A stretch of 54,326 bases of DNA from JBAZWE01 sp041658605 (GCA_041658605.1 JBAZZU010000015.1:1-54326); one strand, 5' to 3'; counted from the stretch's first letter, positions 33,852 through 44,098 are shown. Notes: generated by a model from the sequence alone, not told the origin. Made by a program: numbers and translations.

Positions 33852-36800
33852 ATGTTTCTTAAATCTGTGAAGGCCAGGGGGTTCAAGTCGTTCGCCCGGC
33901 CTGTGGAGTTCGGATTCGAGCCAGGCATCACCGTCGTGGTGGGACCCAACGGCAGCGGCAAGAGCAACATTGCTGACGCTGTGGTCTGGGCGATGGGTGA
34001 GCAGAGTCCTTCCGCGGTACGCGGCGCCAGCATGCAGGACGTCATCTTCTCTGGAAGCGACAAGATGGCGCCGGCGGGCATGGCCGAGGTAGAGATACTC
34101 CTGGACAACAGCAAAGGTGTGCTCCCGATAGAATTTTCCGAAGTGCTCGTATCGCGGCGACTCTATCGCGACGGCGAGGGCTCCTATTTCATCAACCGTT
34201 CAGCCTGCAGGCTCATCGACGTAGCCGAGCTTTTGTCGGACGCCGGCCTGGGCCGCGACGGCCATTCCATAATCAGCCAGGGCAAGGTCGATTCGATCCT
34301 CGAGAGCAAGCCCTACCAGCGTCGTTCCCATATCGAAGAGGCGGCAGGACTCGGCAAGTTCAAGAAGCGTCGTCACCGCGCCGAGCGCAAGCTGGAAGCG
34401 GTGCGCCGCAACCTGGTGCGCCTCGCCGATATCGAGGATGAACTTAAGACGAACCTGCGTCCGCTCAAGCGACAGGCCACGGCGGCGGAGCGTTCATCAA
34501 AGCTCGATCTTCAGCTGGCAGTCGCGCGCACGAAGCTGATAAAGGGAAAGCTCGCCGAGCTTACGGCGGAACTCCAGGACGCCGAGACGGCTTCTCGCGA
34601 CGCTGGCTCCCGCAGGCAGGAGCTGGAAGCCGAACTGGCTTCAACCGCTGAGGAGCGGCGCGCAACCGAAGAACTCTTATCCGCATCGCTCCAGCAGCAC
34701 AAGCAGCTTGCGGCGCGTTTCTACAGTCTTAAGTCACAGCAGGAGAATCTTGTCCACAGGCGCGAGTCGGTGACCGAGAGGCGCGAGACGCTTGTCCAGG
34801 CGGCCGGCCGCGCCCGGGCGAAGATGGATAATTTCCGCGGACAGATGGAGAGGGTCCGCGTCGAGCTCGAGCGAGCCGAGACCGAGCACAGGGAAGACGC
34901 GGCGCGGCTTGCCCTGATCGAGGAAGAGCTTTCTGCGAGGGCTGCGGAACTTTCCGCGATCGAGGAGGAGATCAACCGCAGGCGCCAGGCCACCGAGGAA
35001 AAGTCACGCAAGGTCGGTGAGCTTACCGCCCTGAGAGACCGTTTTTCGCACCAGATCGAGTACCTTGGACAGCGCAAGCAGAAACTCGCGGGCGCCATGG
35101 AAGGCGCGATCAGTGAGAACGAAGGGCATCGACGCGAGCTGGCCGGCCTCGAGCAGCAGGTCGCCGCCGAAGAGGCGAAGATGGCCGAGCGCCGGGAGAC
35201 GACAGCCGCCGCTGAAGCTGAATTGATGGAACTGAACGCAAGGCGCGCCGAACTGGATTCGAGCCGCCAGGAGATAGCTTCCAGGCTGCGGAGCGTGGGC
35301 GAGGATCTTCGCATCGCCAAGGCCAGGCTCACTTTCCTGGGCGATGCTGACCGCGACCGCTCAGGGCTGCCGGCCGCCGCCAAGAAGATAGCCGAGGAGC
35401 ACAGCGTCAAGGCCCTCGTGGAGATGATAGACGTCGAGCCAGGTTACGAGCAGGCCGTCTCGGCTGTGCTCGGCCGAATCCTTTTTGCTCTTACCGCGCG
35501 GGACCTGGGGCATGCCGGAGACCTTTTAAAAGCTGCGCGTGAAGCCGAGCTCGGCAGCGTCGAGTTCCTGCTTCCCCATGATGCCGGGACTGCCGAGCCC
35601 CGGCGAGAAGGCGTCGACTACCTGATCGACCATGTAAATATCACCGGTGGCGACAGCTCCCGGATAGCCGATCTGCTCGCCGGCGTACGCGTCGTCGAGG
35701 ATACTGGAGATCTTAACGACACCGCCAACGGCAGCACATGGGTCACACGCGACGGCGTGGTCTATCACGCCGGGCAGAAGCTCCTGAGTTTCAAGGCCGA
35801 CCCGCCTTCATCGGTCGTCCTCAAGCACCGCAACGAACGGCGTCATCTCGAAGAAGAGAGGGAAGCCGCCGAAGCCCATCACCGCGAACTGGAGCAGAAA
35901 ACGGCAGAGCTCGATTCCGGGCTGGCTGAACTCGACGCCCGGCGCGCCGCGGCGGAGAATTCGCTGCGGGAGGTATCCGCCAGGATGCGCGAGGCGGAGA
36001 GTGAACTGTCGGGAATCCAGCGTAAGCGGCAGGTGCTGGGCCAGGAAGTCGAGCTCAAGGAGTCAGCCCACGAGCGTTTACTGGCCGAGGATTCAAAGCT
36101 TGACGAAGAGCTGCATGAGGCGAACGCGAGGCTTGCTGAAACCGAGAGCGCGCTGTCAGAAGCTGGCGTATCCGGAGACGGTTTTGAAGGCGCCGATGAC
36201 GAGACACTCGTCGCTTCCAGGCTGGAATTATCGAAGAAGGTGACGGAGCTTCAGATTTCCGCGGCCCGCGTGCGCGAGCGTGAGCGTGTCGCCGGCATGA
36301 CCATCGAGCGCTTCCGTCCCCAACTGGAACGGCTTGAGCAGGACCTTGCCGCCAATACGTTCCAGCTGGGTGCCTGCGGCCTGCTCGAACCCGTCGCCGG
36401 GCGGCTCCTGTCGATTATGGACCAGATAGAGGCCGTGTATGGCCAGTCGGCGATCGGCGTCGAACAGACGCTCCGGGAGGGCGAGGAGGAAAGCGAGCGC
36501 CAGTCTGCGGGTCTGCGCGAGCTATCGCAGGCGGAGGCGCAGCTGCAGCAGCAGCTCAGCCACGCCAGCGACGCATCGACCGAGCGCGAGGTCAGCGTCA
36601 CCAGGCTGCGCGACCAGGTCGAGGATCAGTCCGCTCGCCTGAAGGGCCTGAAAGAGAAATTTCCCGATGCCGGCCTCGAAGACGAAGAGGCGGCGCCGGC
36701 TGAGGAGCTGGATATCTATGCCGAGCAGATCGAGCGCCTGGTAAGGCGGCGTGAGCAGATCGGCCCCGTGAACCCGCTGGCCCAGCAGGAGTACGAGGAG

Positions 36801-37568
36801 ATGCTCGAGCGTCAGAAGTTCATGGAGGAGCAGCGCACCGATCTCGAGCAGAGCCTCGATGAGCTGAGCGGACTGATCAAGGAGCTCACCGATCGTATCG
36901 AGACGACATTCTCGGCTACGTTCGAGGCGGTAAAGCGTCACTTCTCTGACGTGGTATCAACTTTGTTCCCGGGCGGCGAGGGCCGGCTGACGATGGTGGA
37001 TCCGCCGACAGCAGCTGACGGCATGGAGGATGACGATTCCGCCGAGGGCAGCGGACTTTCCGAAGAGGAAGCGGACGAGCTGGCCGCGGCCACGTCGGCC
37101 GACCGCCGCGGCATCGAGATCTCGGTGAAGCCGGCACGCAAGGCCGTGCGCAGCCTGTCGCTGCTTTCGGGTGGGGAGCGCTCGCTGGTCGCCATCGCTT
37201 TCCTGTTTGCGATCTTCCTTGCAAGGCCGGCGCCGTTCTACATACTCGACGAAGTCGAGGCGGCGCTGGACGATCTGAATATTGACCGCCTGCTGACGAT
37301 GCTCCGCCGTTACCAGAACCGCACCCAGTTCATCGTCATAACCCATCAGAAACGCACGATGGAAGTGGCGGATGTACTCTATGGCGTGAGCATGGGCGCG
37401 GACGGAACCTCCAAGGTGCTGTCACGGAAGATGCCGGCAGACACGGCGGTGGCCGGGCAACCTGAGGAGACATCCGAAACAGCCAGTGATGACGCGCCGG
37501 AAGATGAGGGCTCTGACGACGTGGGCATAATGCATGATGAGGCGGAGCCGGCGGCGCTAGCAGGCTAG
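33852..37568 (+). CDS. smc: Chromosome segregation protein SMC
   Basis: 1238 residues. The head ATPase is split between the ends: Walker A GPNGSGKS at 31-38, and the C-terminal signature SGGE (1106-1109) with Walker B YILDEVEAAL (Asp1133, Glu1134). Two long coiled-coil arms flank the hinge (about 500-650). SMC loops and condenses DNA with ScpA and ScpB. Two unusual parts: an acidic insertion just before the signature motif (about residues 1056-1090, with EDDDSAEGS and SEEEADEL), and an acidic disordered C-terminal tail of about 50 residues. GAAAGGAG precedes the ATG. Confidence 0.97.
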   Translation: MFLKSVKARGFKSFARPVEFGFEPGITVVVGPNGSGKSNIADAVVWAMGEQSPSAVRGASMQDVIFSGSDKMAPAGMAEVEILLDNSKGVLPIEFSEVLVSRRLYRDGEGSYFINRSACRLIDVAELLSDAGLGRDGHSIISQGKVDSILESKPYQRRSHIEEAAGLGKFKKRRHRAERKLEAVRRNLVRLADIEDELKTNLRPLKRQATAAERSSKLDLQLAVARTKLIKGKLAELTAELQDAETASRDAGSRRQELEAELASTAEERRATEELLSASLQQHKQLAARFYSLKSQQENLVHRRESVTERRETLVQAAGRARAKMDNFRGQMERVRVELERAETEHREDAARLALIEEELSARAAELSAIEEEINRRRQATEEKSRKVGELTALRDRFSHQIEYLGQRKQKLAGAMEGAISENEGHRRELAGLEQQVAAEEAKMAERRETTAAAEAELMELNARRAELDSSRQEIASRLRSVGEDLRIAKARLTFLGDADRDRSGLPAAAKKIAEEHSVKALVEMIDVEPGYEQAVSAVLGRILFALTARDLGHAGDLLKAAREAELGSVEFLLPHDAGTAEPRREGVDYLIDHVNITGGDSSRIADLLAGVRVVEDTGDLNDTANGSTWVTRDGVVYHAGQKLLSFKADPPSSVVLKHRNERRHLEEEREAAEAHHRELEQKTAELDSGLAELDARRAAAENSLREVSARMREAESELSGIQRKRQVLGQEVELKESAHERLLAEDSKLDEELHEANARLAETESALSEAGVSGDGFEGADDETLVASRLELSKKVTELQISAARVRERERVAGMTIERFRPQLERLEQDLAANTFQLGACGLLEPVAGRLLSIMDQIEAVYGQSAIGVEQTLREGEEESERQSAGLRELSQAEAQLQQQLSHASDASTEREVSVTRLRDQVEDQSARLKGLKEKFPDAGLEDEEAAPAEELDIYAEQIERLVRRREQIGPVNPLAQQEYEEMLERQKFMEEQRTDLEQSLDELSGLIKELTDRIETTFSATFEAVKRHFSDVVSTLFPGGEGRLTMVDPPTAADGMEDDDSAEGSGLSEEEADELAAATSADRRGIEISVKPARKAVRSLSLLSGGERSLVAIAFLFAIFLARPAPFYILDEVEAALDDLNIDRLLTMLRRYQNRTQFIVITHQKRTMEVADVLYGVSMGADGTSKVLSRKMPADTAVAGQPEETSETASDDAPEDEGSDDVGIMHDEAEPAALAG

Positions 37569-37750
37569 AGGAGGGGGTGGCGCGCAGGAGTCGGGATGTT
37601 GCCTTGCTCCCCCGATTCGCGCGTATATCTTTTCCAGTTGCAGGCTTTTTGCGCGCGAATAGAAGGGTCGCTGCGACAACATCCAGACTCCCGCTCGTTG
37701 AGCTGGATATATTGAATTTATTCCAACTTTTGTGAAAATAGGGATCCTGT

Positions 37751-38743
37751 ATGACTAAGACATGGCATGAGGTATTCAAGGGGGTCGAAGGCTCTTCTGA
37801 GCCGGCGGCGCAACCTGACTCTGAAGAGGAGAAAAAGAGCGGCTGGCTCAGGCGCTTTAAGGAAGGGCTGTCCAAGAGCCGCCAGAATATGCAGCAGCAT
37901 CTTTCGGCGATCATGTTCGACAAGATCGACGCCGACCTCTGGGAACAGCTGGAGGAGACACTGATCTTTGCCGACTGTGGCGTCAACAGCACGGTCGCGA
38001 TCGTCGAGCGCATGGAGCAGGCCGCCAACGATGGCAGGATAATGGGGAAAGAACAGTTCTATTCCCAGCTCGAGGATTCGATCACGGAGATGTTCGTTGA
38101 AGGCGATTACCAGATCGATGTATCGCTTCAGCCGTCGGTCATCCTTATGGTCGGCGTCAACGGCACCGGCAAGACCACGACGATCGGCAAGATAGCCTGG
38201 CATCTTCAGCGCGAGGGCAAGAGCGTGATGCTGGCAGCGGCCGACACTTTCCGCGCCGCCGCCATCGAGCAGCTGCAGGTATGGGGCGAACGCGTGGACT
38301 GCCCGGTCATCGCCCAGAAACATGGCAGCGACCCGGGGGCGGTGGTATTCGACGCCATAACCGCGGCGAAATCGCGCGGCACCGACGTCGTCATCGTCGA
38401 TACCGCCGGCCGCCTGCACACGCAGGTCAACCTAATGGAAGAGCTGAAGAAAATCAGACGTGTCATCGCCAAACAGATTCCCGACGCTCCCCACGAGACC
38501 CTGCTTACCGTCGACGCCACCACCGGCCAGAACGGCCTGATCCAGGCGCGGCTGTTCAGGGAAGCGGTGGAAGTGACCGGCGCCGTGCTGACCAAGCTGG
38601 ACGGCACCGCCAAGGGCGGAATCGCCGTAGCCATATCGCACGAGCTGGGGTTACCGATCAAGCTGGTCGGGGTAGGGGAACAGATGGAAGACCTGCGTCC
38701 GTTCGACCCGGGAGATTTCGCGAAGGCGCTGCTGGAGGCCTGA
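37751..38743 (+). CDS. ftsY: Signal recognition particle receptor FtsY
   Basis: 330 residues. A short acidic N-terminal region (1-45) precedes the NG domain with P-loop GVNGTGKT (135-142), the AADTFRAAA segment, DTAGR, and TKLDGTAKGG. The GTPase docks Ffh-bound ribosomes at the membrane. The A domain is short, with the basic-amphipathic GWLRRFKEGLSKSR as the probable membrane contact. It follows smc by 182 bases; ffh is 900 bases downstream. Confidence 0.97.
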   Translation: MTKTWHEVFKGVEGSSEPAAQPDSEEEKKSGWLRRFKEGLSKSRQNMQQHLSAIMFDKIDADLWEQLEETLIFADCGVNSTVAIVERMEQAANDGRIMGKEQFYSQLEDSITEMFVEGDYQIDVSLQPSVILMVGVNGTGKTTTIGKIAWHLQREGKSVMLAAADTFRAAAIEQLQVWGERVDCPVIAQKHGSDPGAVVFDAITAAKSRGTDVVIVDTAGRLHTQVNLMEELKKIRRVIAKQIPDAPHETLLTVDATTGQNGLIQARLFREAVEVTGAVLTKLDGTAKGGIAVAISHELGLPIKLVGVGEQMEDLRPFDPGDFAKALLEA

Positions 38744-38794
38744 CGGGCGTAGCGGGAGGCCAGGTCATGTTTTTTAGAATCTGCGAGGGGGGAA

Positions 38795-39238
38795 TTGCAG
38801 AAGATGGCATCTGATCTCAAAAAGACATGTGACGCACCCGAATCGGGCTTAAGCAAGCCGAACCGGTTCACAAGGCTGACGACGCAGCTGGCCAACGAAC
38901 GGACTTTCCTTGCCTGGATCCGCACGGGAATCGCCCTCCTGGCCTTCGGTTTTGTCGTTGAAAAAGCAGGGTCGTTCCTGGAAGCGATATCGGCTGAAGT
39001 CTCTGCCAAACAGCATAACTTCGTTCGTTACTCGGGAATCGCCGGAATCGTACTGATGCTGTCGGGTGCTTTTATCATCGCCATCTCAGCCTGGCGCTAC
39101 TGGGTCATCGACAGGTCCATCCGCCGGGGAGAATGCGAGACTTCGGTGACCCTGGACATCGCCGTAGCCGTGGGAATAACCGTAATTGTGCTGGTCTTCA
39201 TCGCCTTCCTGATATTCCAGTCCTCAGTATTCAGCTGA
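38795..39238 (+). CDS. DUF202/YidH-family membrane protein
   Basis: 147 residues with three membrane helices (about 44-62, 78-98 and 120-142). The family signature LANERTFLAWIRTGIALLAFGF is at about 32-53. Start TTG at 38795 is preferred because GAGG at 38785-38788 has good spacing; an ATG three codons later is possible. Function unknown. It lies between ftsY and ffh and is not known to belong to the SRP pathway. Confidence 0.87.
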   Translation: MQKMASDLKKTCDAPESGLSKPNRFTRLTTQLANERTFLAWIRTGIALLAFGFVVEKAGSFLEAISAEVSAKQHNFVRYSGIAGIVLMLSGAFIIAISAWRYWVIDRSIRRGECETSVTLDIAVAVGITVIVLVFIAFLIFQSSVFS

Positions 39239-39277
39239 TTAAGCCGGGAGCATTGTAAACACCATCTCCTGTAGAGC

Positions 39278-39306
39278 TTGACACTCATCCTGCTACTTCC
39301 TAATAT
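39278..39306 (+). promoter_or_regulatory. Strong sigma-A promoter upstream of ffh
   Basis: A perfect -35 TTGACA (39278-39283), a 17-base spacer, and -10 TAATAT (39301-39306). Start near 39313, more than 300 bases before the ffh ATG. Confidence 0.65.
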
Positions 39307-39625
39307 TAAGAGTTGTTGAAGGGCGTTTTTATGAACGCCTTACAGGTGACGGGAGCGAACCGGACAACGGCGGCCTTGATGGGCTGGCGGCTTCAAATTG
39401 CTCCCCGCCGAGGACAGTGACTACGGAGAGTTCGCAAAGTGGATAGTGGATGGCAGCGGTGAGATTGCTTTACCTTTTGGATTATCGATGCCCCGACCGG
39501 GTTTTTTGAAGTACATGAATCCGTCTTCAGGGTATGATTCATCTCCCGCGCTGGCGTTGGCAACACGCCGCGAAGAAAGCCGCCACATCCCCTTGTCTGA
39601 AGCCTTCGTCTAAACAGGTACAGCC
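39307..39625 (+). other. Long untranslated leader or small RNA before ffh
   Basis: About 310 transcribed bases without a convincing gene. A hairpin GGCGTT/AACGCC lies near the 5' end (39321-39339). A T-run after CCCCGACCGGG (39491-39507) could be a weak terminator, which would define an RNA of about 195 bases. The conserved SRP RNA apical sequence was not found. Confidence 0.4.
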
Positions 39626-40969
<1,344 letters not shown>

Positions 40970-40974
40970 TGGAT

Positions 40975-41025
40975 TGTCATTCGGAGAAGCGTAGCGACGA
41001 AGAATCTCCGGGAAAAGCGATGACA
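40975..41025 (+). repeat. Dispersed hairpin repeat between ffh and rpsP
   Basis: The sequence starts TGTCATTCGGAGAAGCGTAG and contains CGAAGAATCTC, a member of the same family as the repeats at 23681-23797. It can fold: CGGAGA pairs with TCTCCG and the outer TGTCAT pairs with ATGACA at 41020-41025. No T-run follows, so it is unlikely to be a terminator. Confidence 0.65.
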
Positions 41026-41054
41026 GCGTTAATAAAAAACGAGGAGGTGATTAA

Positions 41055-41303
41055 ATGGCGGTAAAGATAAGACTCAGCAGGGTTGGCAGGAAGAAGAAGC
41101 CTATCTACCGTATTGTCGTGGCCGACTCACGTTCCCCGAGGGACGGCAAGATAATCGAAAACATCGGGCGTTACAACCCGCTGGAAGAGCCTTCTCTCAT
41201 CGAAGTGGATGAGGACAAGGCAAGGGACTGGTTGGCCAAGGGGGCCCAGCCGACGCAGACCGTCTCCAAGTTGTTGGCAATTAAGGGGATCTCTGGTAGT
41301 TGA
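41055..41303 (+). CDS. rpsP: Small ribosomal subunit protein bS16
   Basis: 82 residues opening MAVKIRLSRVGRKKKPIYRIVVADSR compressed into the bS16 pattern, with the conserved GRYNPL turn. The ribosome site GAGGAGGTGAT is a near-perfect match to the 16S tail. It heads the conserved rpsP-khpA-rimM-trmD cluster. Confidence 0.97.
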   Translation: MAVKIRLSRVGRKKKPIYRIVVADSRSPRDGKIIENIGRYNPLEEPSLIEVDEDKARDWLAKGAQPTQTVSKLLAIKGISGS

Positions 41304-41333
41304 ATCCGGTCGAGTGCAAAATGGAGGTAGAAA

Positions 41334-41564
41334 GTGAAAGAGTTACTTGAATATCTGGCCAAGGCCCTTGTTGATAAACCTGACGAGGTCAAGGTCCAGG
41401 AAACCGTGACTGACACGACAGTCGTGCTCGAGCTCACGGTCGCCAAGGATGATATCGGCAAGGTCATCGGCAAGCAGGGCCGCATAGCCCGCGCGCTGAG
41501 GACCATCGTCAAGGCCAGCGCCGTCAAGAACGGCAAGCGGGCCATAGTCGAGATCGTCGACTGA
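41334..41564 (+). CDS. khpA: KH-domain RNA-binding protein KhpA
   Basis: 76 residues comprising a single KH domain with the GXXG loop GKQG (46-49) in IGKVIGKQGRIARALR. KhpA usually pairs with KhpB/Jag and binds RNA; in some bacteria it affects cell elongation. Start GTG at 41334 with GGAGG upstream. It sits in its standard place between rpsP and rimM. Confidence 0.95.
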   Translation: MKELLEYLAKALVDKPDEVKVQETVTDTTVVLELTVAKDDIGKVIGKQGRIARALRTIVKASAVKNGKRAIVEIVD

Positions 41565-41621
41565 AGCTGATAACCGAAACAAATCCGGGATCCGGATCTC
41601 TGCTCTGATGGGTGATTCCTG

Positions 41622-42143
41622 TTGAGGGGCGTACCTGACTGGGTTCTCGTGGGAATGATCAAACGTATCCACGGGAACCAGGGCGAGTTGCTTATCAAGC
41701 CGCTCACCGACAGGGAAGAGCGTTTTTCCGAAGGCTCGGAGCTTTATGTAACGCGCAAGCGGGAATCGGAGCGCGTGAAAATGAGGATAGCGGCCTCCCG
41801 AACATCCGACCGGGGGCCGCTGATCATGCTGGAGGGATACAATTCCCGCGTCGAGGCGGAACCGTTGTTCGGCGCCTCGCTCTTCGTGCCCGGCGAACAG
41901 ATCACTCCCCTCGATGAAGGATCATATTACGCATTCGAGATCGAGGGTTGCCTCGTCTATGAGGGTGAGCAGCTGATCGGAACCGTCACGAAGCTGGCCG
42001 AATCGGCCAAGGCGAATCCATATATCGAGGTCGATCCGGGTGAGGAACGGCCGCTGCTCCTGATACCTTTTATCAGTCAGGTGGTTAAAAAGGTCGACGT
42101 GGAAGGACAGCGCATCGATATCATCGAAGGCTTTCTCGGGTGA
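41622..42143 (+). CDS. rimM: Ribosome maturation factor RimM
   Basis: 173 residues. The N-terminal RimM barrel has the VGMIKRIHGNQGELLIKPLTD motif, and the C-terminal PRC-barrel domain ends VDVEGQRIDIIEGFLG. RimM binds S19 during 30S head assembly. The start is TTG at 41622. The trmD ATG is six bases after the stop. Confidence 0.95.
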   Translation: MRGVPDWVLVGMIKRIHGNQGELLIKPLTDREERFSEGSELYVTRKRESERVKMRIAASRTSDRGPLIMLEGYNSRVEAEPLFGASLFVPGEQITPLDEGSYYAFEIEGCLVYEGEQLIGTVTKLAESAKANPYIEVDPGEERPLLLIPFISQVVKKVDVEGQRIDIIEGFLG

Positions 42144-42149
42144 CCCTGG

Positions 42150-42812
42150 ATGAGGATCGACGTCTTCACGCTCTTCCCCGAGTGGTTCAACTGGTTCTTC
42201 GACCAGCGCCATATAACCAACACGGTCCAGGCGGGAAGCCTGGATGCGCGGCTGTTCAATTACCGCGATTACACCCCCTTAAAGCATAACCAGGTCGACG
42301 ATACGCCGTGCGGCGGTGGCGCCGGCATGGTGCTGAGGGTGGACGCGGTCTGCGCGGCGCTCGAGGATGTCTATGGCAGCGATTGCGCGGCGGTAAGGGA
42401 AGAGAGGCCTGTATATATGCTCTCGCCGCGAGGCAGGCGGCTGGACGAAAAGCTCCTGGGCGAGCTGGCGGGGCATGAGGCGTTCACATTGCTCTGCGGC
42501 CGCTACGAGGGTTTCGACGAGCGGGTCTCAGAGCACATGGTGACCGGCGAGATTTCAATCGGCGATTACGTGGTAAGCGGGGGGGAGCTGCCGGCGATGG
42601 TGCTCATGGATGCAGTATCCAGACGCCTTCCGGGAGCACTCGGTAGCGAGGAGAGCGCCGTATACGAGTCCTTCTCCGAGGAATTGGACGGCAAGCTCGA
42701 ATATCCCCAATACACTAAACCAGCTGATTTTCGCGGCTGGAAGGTGCCGGAAGTGCTGCTGTCCGGTAACCATGCCGAGATCGAGAAATGGCGGCGGGGG
42801 AAGCTGGGGTGA
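42150..42812 (+). CDS. trmD: tRNA (guanine-37-N1)-methyltransferase TrmD
   Basis: 220 residues. SPOUT enzyme that methylates G37 next to the anticodon using SAM, preventing frameshifts. Visible motifs are the FTLFPEWF opening, DDTPCGGGAGMV, LCGRYEGFDERV, and the trefoil-knot segment SIGDYVVSGGELPAMVL. The C-terminus is a little short (typical length is 230-250) but includes the PEVLLSGNHAEIEKWR helix. rplS, the usual next gene, is missing. Confidence 0.96.
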   Translation: MRIDVFTLFPEWFNWFFDQRHITNTVQAGSLDARLFNYRDYTPLKHNQVDDTPCGGGAGMVLRVDAVCAALEDVYGSDCAAVREERPVYMLSPRGRRLDEKLLGELAGHEAFTLLCGRYEGFDERVSEHMVTGEISIGDYVVSGGELPAMVLMDAVSRRLPGALGSEESAVYESFSEELDGKLEYPQYTKPADFRGWKVPEVLLSGNHAEIEKWRRGKLG

Positions 42813-42825
42813 ACCCTTGCGCAAT

Positions 42826-42866
42826 GGTACTCCTAATGATACCTTTAAAAGAACCTTAGGAGGTAC
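42826..42866 (+). promoter_or_regulatory. Inverted repeat that overlaps the antitoxin ribosome-binding site
   Basis: GTACTCCTAA (42827-42836) matches the reverse complement of TTAGGAGGTAC (42856-42866) apart from one missing base. The right arm contains AGGAGG, the Shine-Dalgarno of the antitoxin. It may be the protein operator or an RNA hairpin that masks translation. Confidence 0.6.
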
Positions 42867-42871
42867 TTTAA

Positions 42872-43150
42872 ATGGTCAATATAGCAAAAATTATCCCCAT
42901 CACCGATTTCAGGCACGATGCAGCCAGGATTCTCAAGGAAGCGCGCAGTTCCAACGAGCCCCTCATCATCACCCAGCGGGGTCGGGCGGCTGCGGTCATG
43001 CTGAGTGTGGAAGCATACGAACAGGCTGAACACGACCGGCAGCTTCTCAGGGTTCTGGCTCAGGGGGACAAAGAGGTCGCTGCCGGTGAAGGCTATGATC
43101 TCGATGATGTCATCAAGGAGGCAGACGCCATACTCGGGGAAACTCCGTAA
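42872..43150 (+). CDS. Phd/YefM-family antitoxin
   Basis: 92 residues. The N-terminal Phd/YefM DNA-binding fold reads IIPITDFRHDAARILKEAR, then EPLIITQRGRAAAVMLSVEAYEQ. The C-terminal tail is acidic and would cover the toxin. AGGAGG lies eight bases before the ATG. The toxin ATG follows the stop without a gap. The inverted repeat upstream is a likely autoregulatory site. Confidence 0.92.
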   Translation: MVNIAKIIPITDFRHDAARILKEARSSNEPLIITQRGRAAAVMLSVEAYEQAEHDRQLLRVLAQGDKEVAAGEGYDLDDVIKEADAILGETP

Positions 43151-43435
43151 ATGAAAGTCAGGTTTACGCCGTCAGCGCGGTTGCAGTTGCTCGATGCTTT
43201 GGCCTATATCAACAAAGACGACCCCCGGGCCGCTCTGCGCTTTCGGAATAAAGTTGAGAAAACACTGCGCCGGCTGGAGGAATTTCCTGAGTCCGGACAC
43301 GCAATCCCCGAGTTTCCCGAGCTTCCTCAGCGTGAAATCATCGTTTCGCCATATCGCATCTTCTACAGGATCAAGGGCAGGAAAATATGGATTCTGGGTA
43401 TCTGGCACGGGGCGCAGCTGCCGCTCGAGCCGTAA
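43151..43435 (+). CDS. RelE/ParE-family toxin
   Basis: 94 residues with the RelE/ParE pattern: FTPSARLQLLDALAYI in the first helix pair, RRLEEFPESGHAIPE in the second, then REIIVSPYRIFYRI and a C-terminal strand ILGIWHGAQLP. The conserved YRIFYR segment fits ParE-like gyrase inhibitors as well as RelE ribonucleases, so the target is unresolved. It begins directly after the antitoxin stop. Confidence 0.92.
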   Translation: MKVRFTPSARLQLLDALAYINKDDPRAALRFRNKVEKTLRRLEEFPESGHAIPEFPELPQREIIVSPYRIFYRIKGRKIWILGIWHGAQLPLEP

Positions 43436-43588
43436 GTCTTACGCCGGGGTCGTCGTATGAGATGTCAGCCTGCATGAAGAGTTCAAAAAATTTTTTGGGT
43501 TTGCTTGTTCTCTCTGCGCAAAAGAAGGAGGAAGGCCGGCCCTGCGGAAAAGAAAACAATTGCTTGGCAGACAGGAACGGACGAATAA

Positions 43589-44032
43589 ATGACCAGAAAA
43601 CTCATATATCTCGACGTCGACGGCGTGCTGCTCGGGAAAAACGACCCGCGCGATATGCAGCTTGTCCTGGCCCGACATGTACCGGAATTCCTCAGCTTTT
43701 GCCTCGAAAGATTTGATTGCTACTGGCTTACTACTCACTGCCGGTATGGCGACGTCGGCAGGCTCCTGGGCCATATTGATAAGTTTATGCCCCCCGGCGT
43801 GAATTCCGTTGCTACGCTGGACATGCTCCGGCAGATAATTCCCACCTCCTGGCAGACCCTCAAGACTGAGGTCATCGATTTCGAATCGGACTTCTACTGG
43901 GTCGATGACAGCCCGCTCCAGTATGAGATCGAACTGCTGAAAAGTAACGGTGTCATCGACCGCTGGATTCACACGGATACGCGTAAAGATCCGGACGGTC
44001 TGTTGAAAGTAATGGAGCTGCTGAAGGGTTAG
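43589..44032 (+). CDS. HAD-like protein of unknown substrate
   Basis: 147 residues with elements of the HAD hydrolase fold: a nucleophile motif DVDGVLL (Asp9, Asp11), a motif II-like LTTHCR, and a late acidic motif WVDDSP. The cap domain is minimal. It may dephosphorylate a small molecule or nucleic acid end. The upstream 150 bases and the downstream 113 bases hold no other gene. The role in this accessory region is unknown. Confidence 0.72.
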   Translation: MTRKLIYLDVDGVLLGKNDPRDMQLVLARHVPEFLSFCLERFDCYWLTTHCRYGDVGRLLGHIDKFMPPGVNSVATLDMLRQIIPTSWQTLKTEVIDFESDFYWVDDSPLQYEIELLKSNGVIDRWIHTDTRKDPDGLLKVMELLKG

Positions 44033-44098
44033 GGCCGCCCGTATACATAATTGACATCACACTTTTCCCAGAAGACTGGTACTTTCGCAAAAAGGCCT

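Noticed and set aside
37577..37640. Terminator after smc
   Set aside because: A GC-rich hairpin can form but is imperfect and is followed by TATATCTTTTCC rather than a T-run.
39398..39613. Small open frame in the ffh leader
   Set aside because: There is no ribosome site and no recognisable protein pattern. The region is better read as untranslated RNA.
39307..39625. SRP RNA gene beside ffh
   Set aside because: The conserved apical loop sequence of SRP RNA (GGAAGG...AGCAG context) is absent.
44051..44056. TTGACA as the -35 of the TIR-sigma operon
   Set aside because: The nearest good -10 (44099-44104) is 42 bases away.
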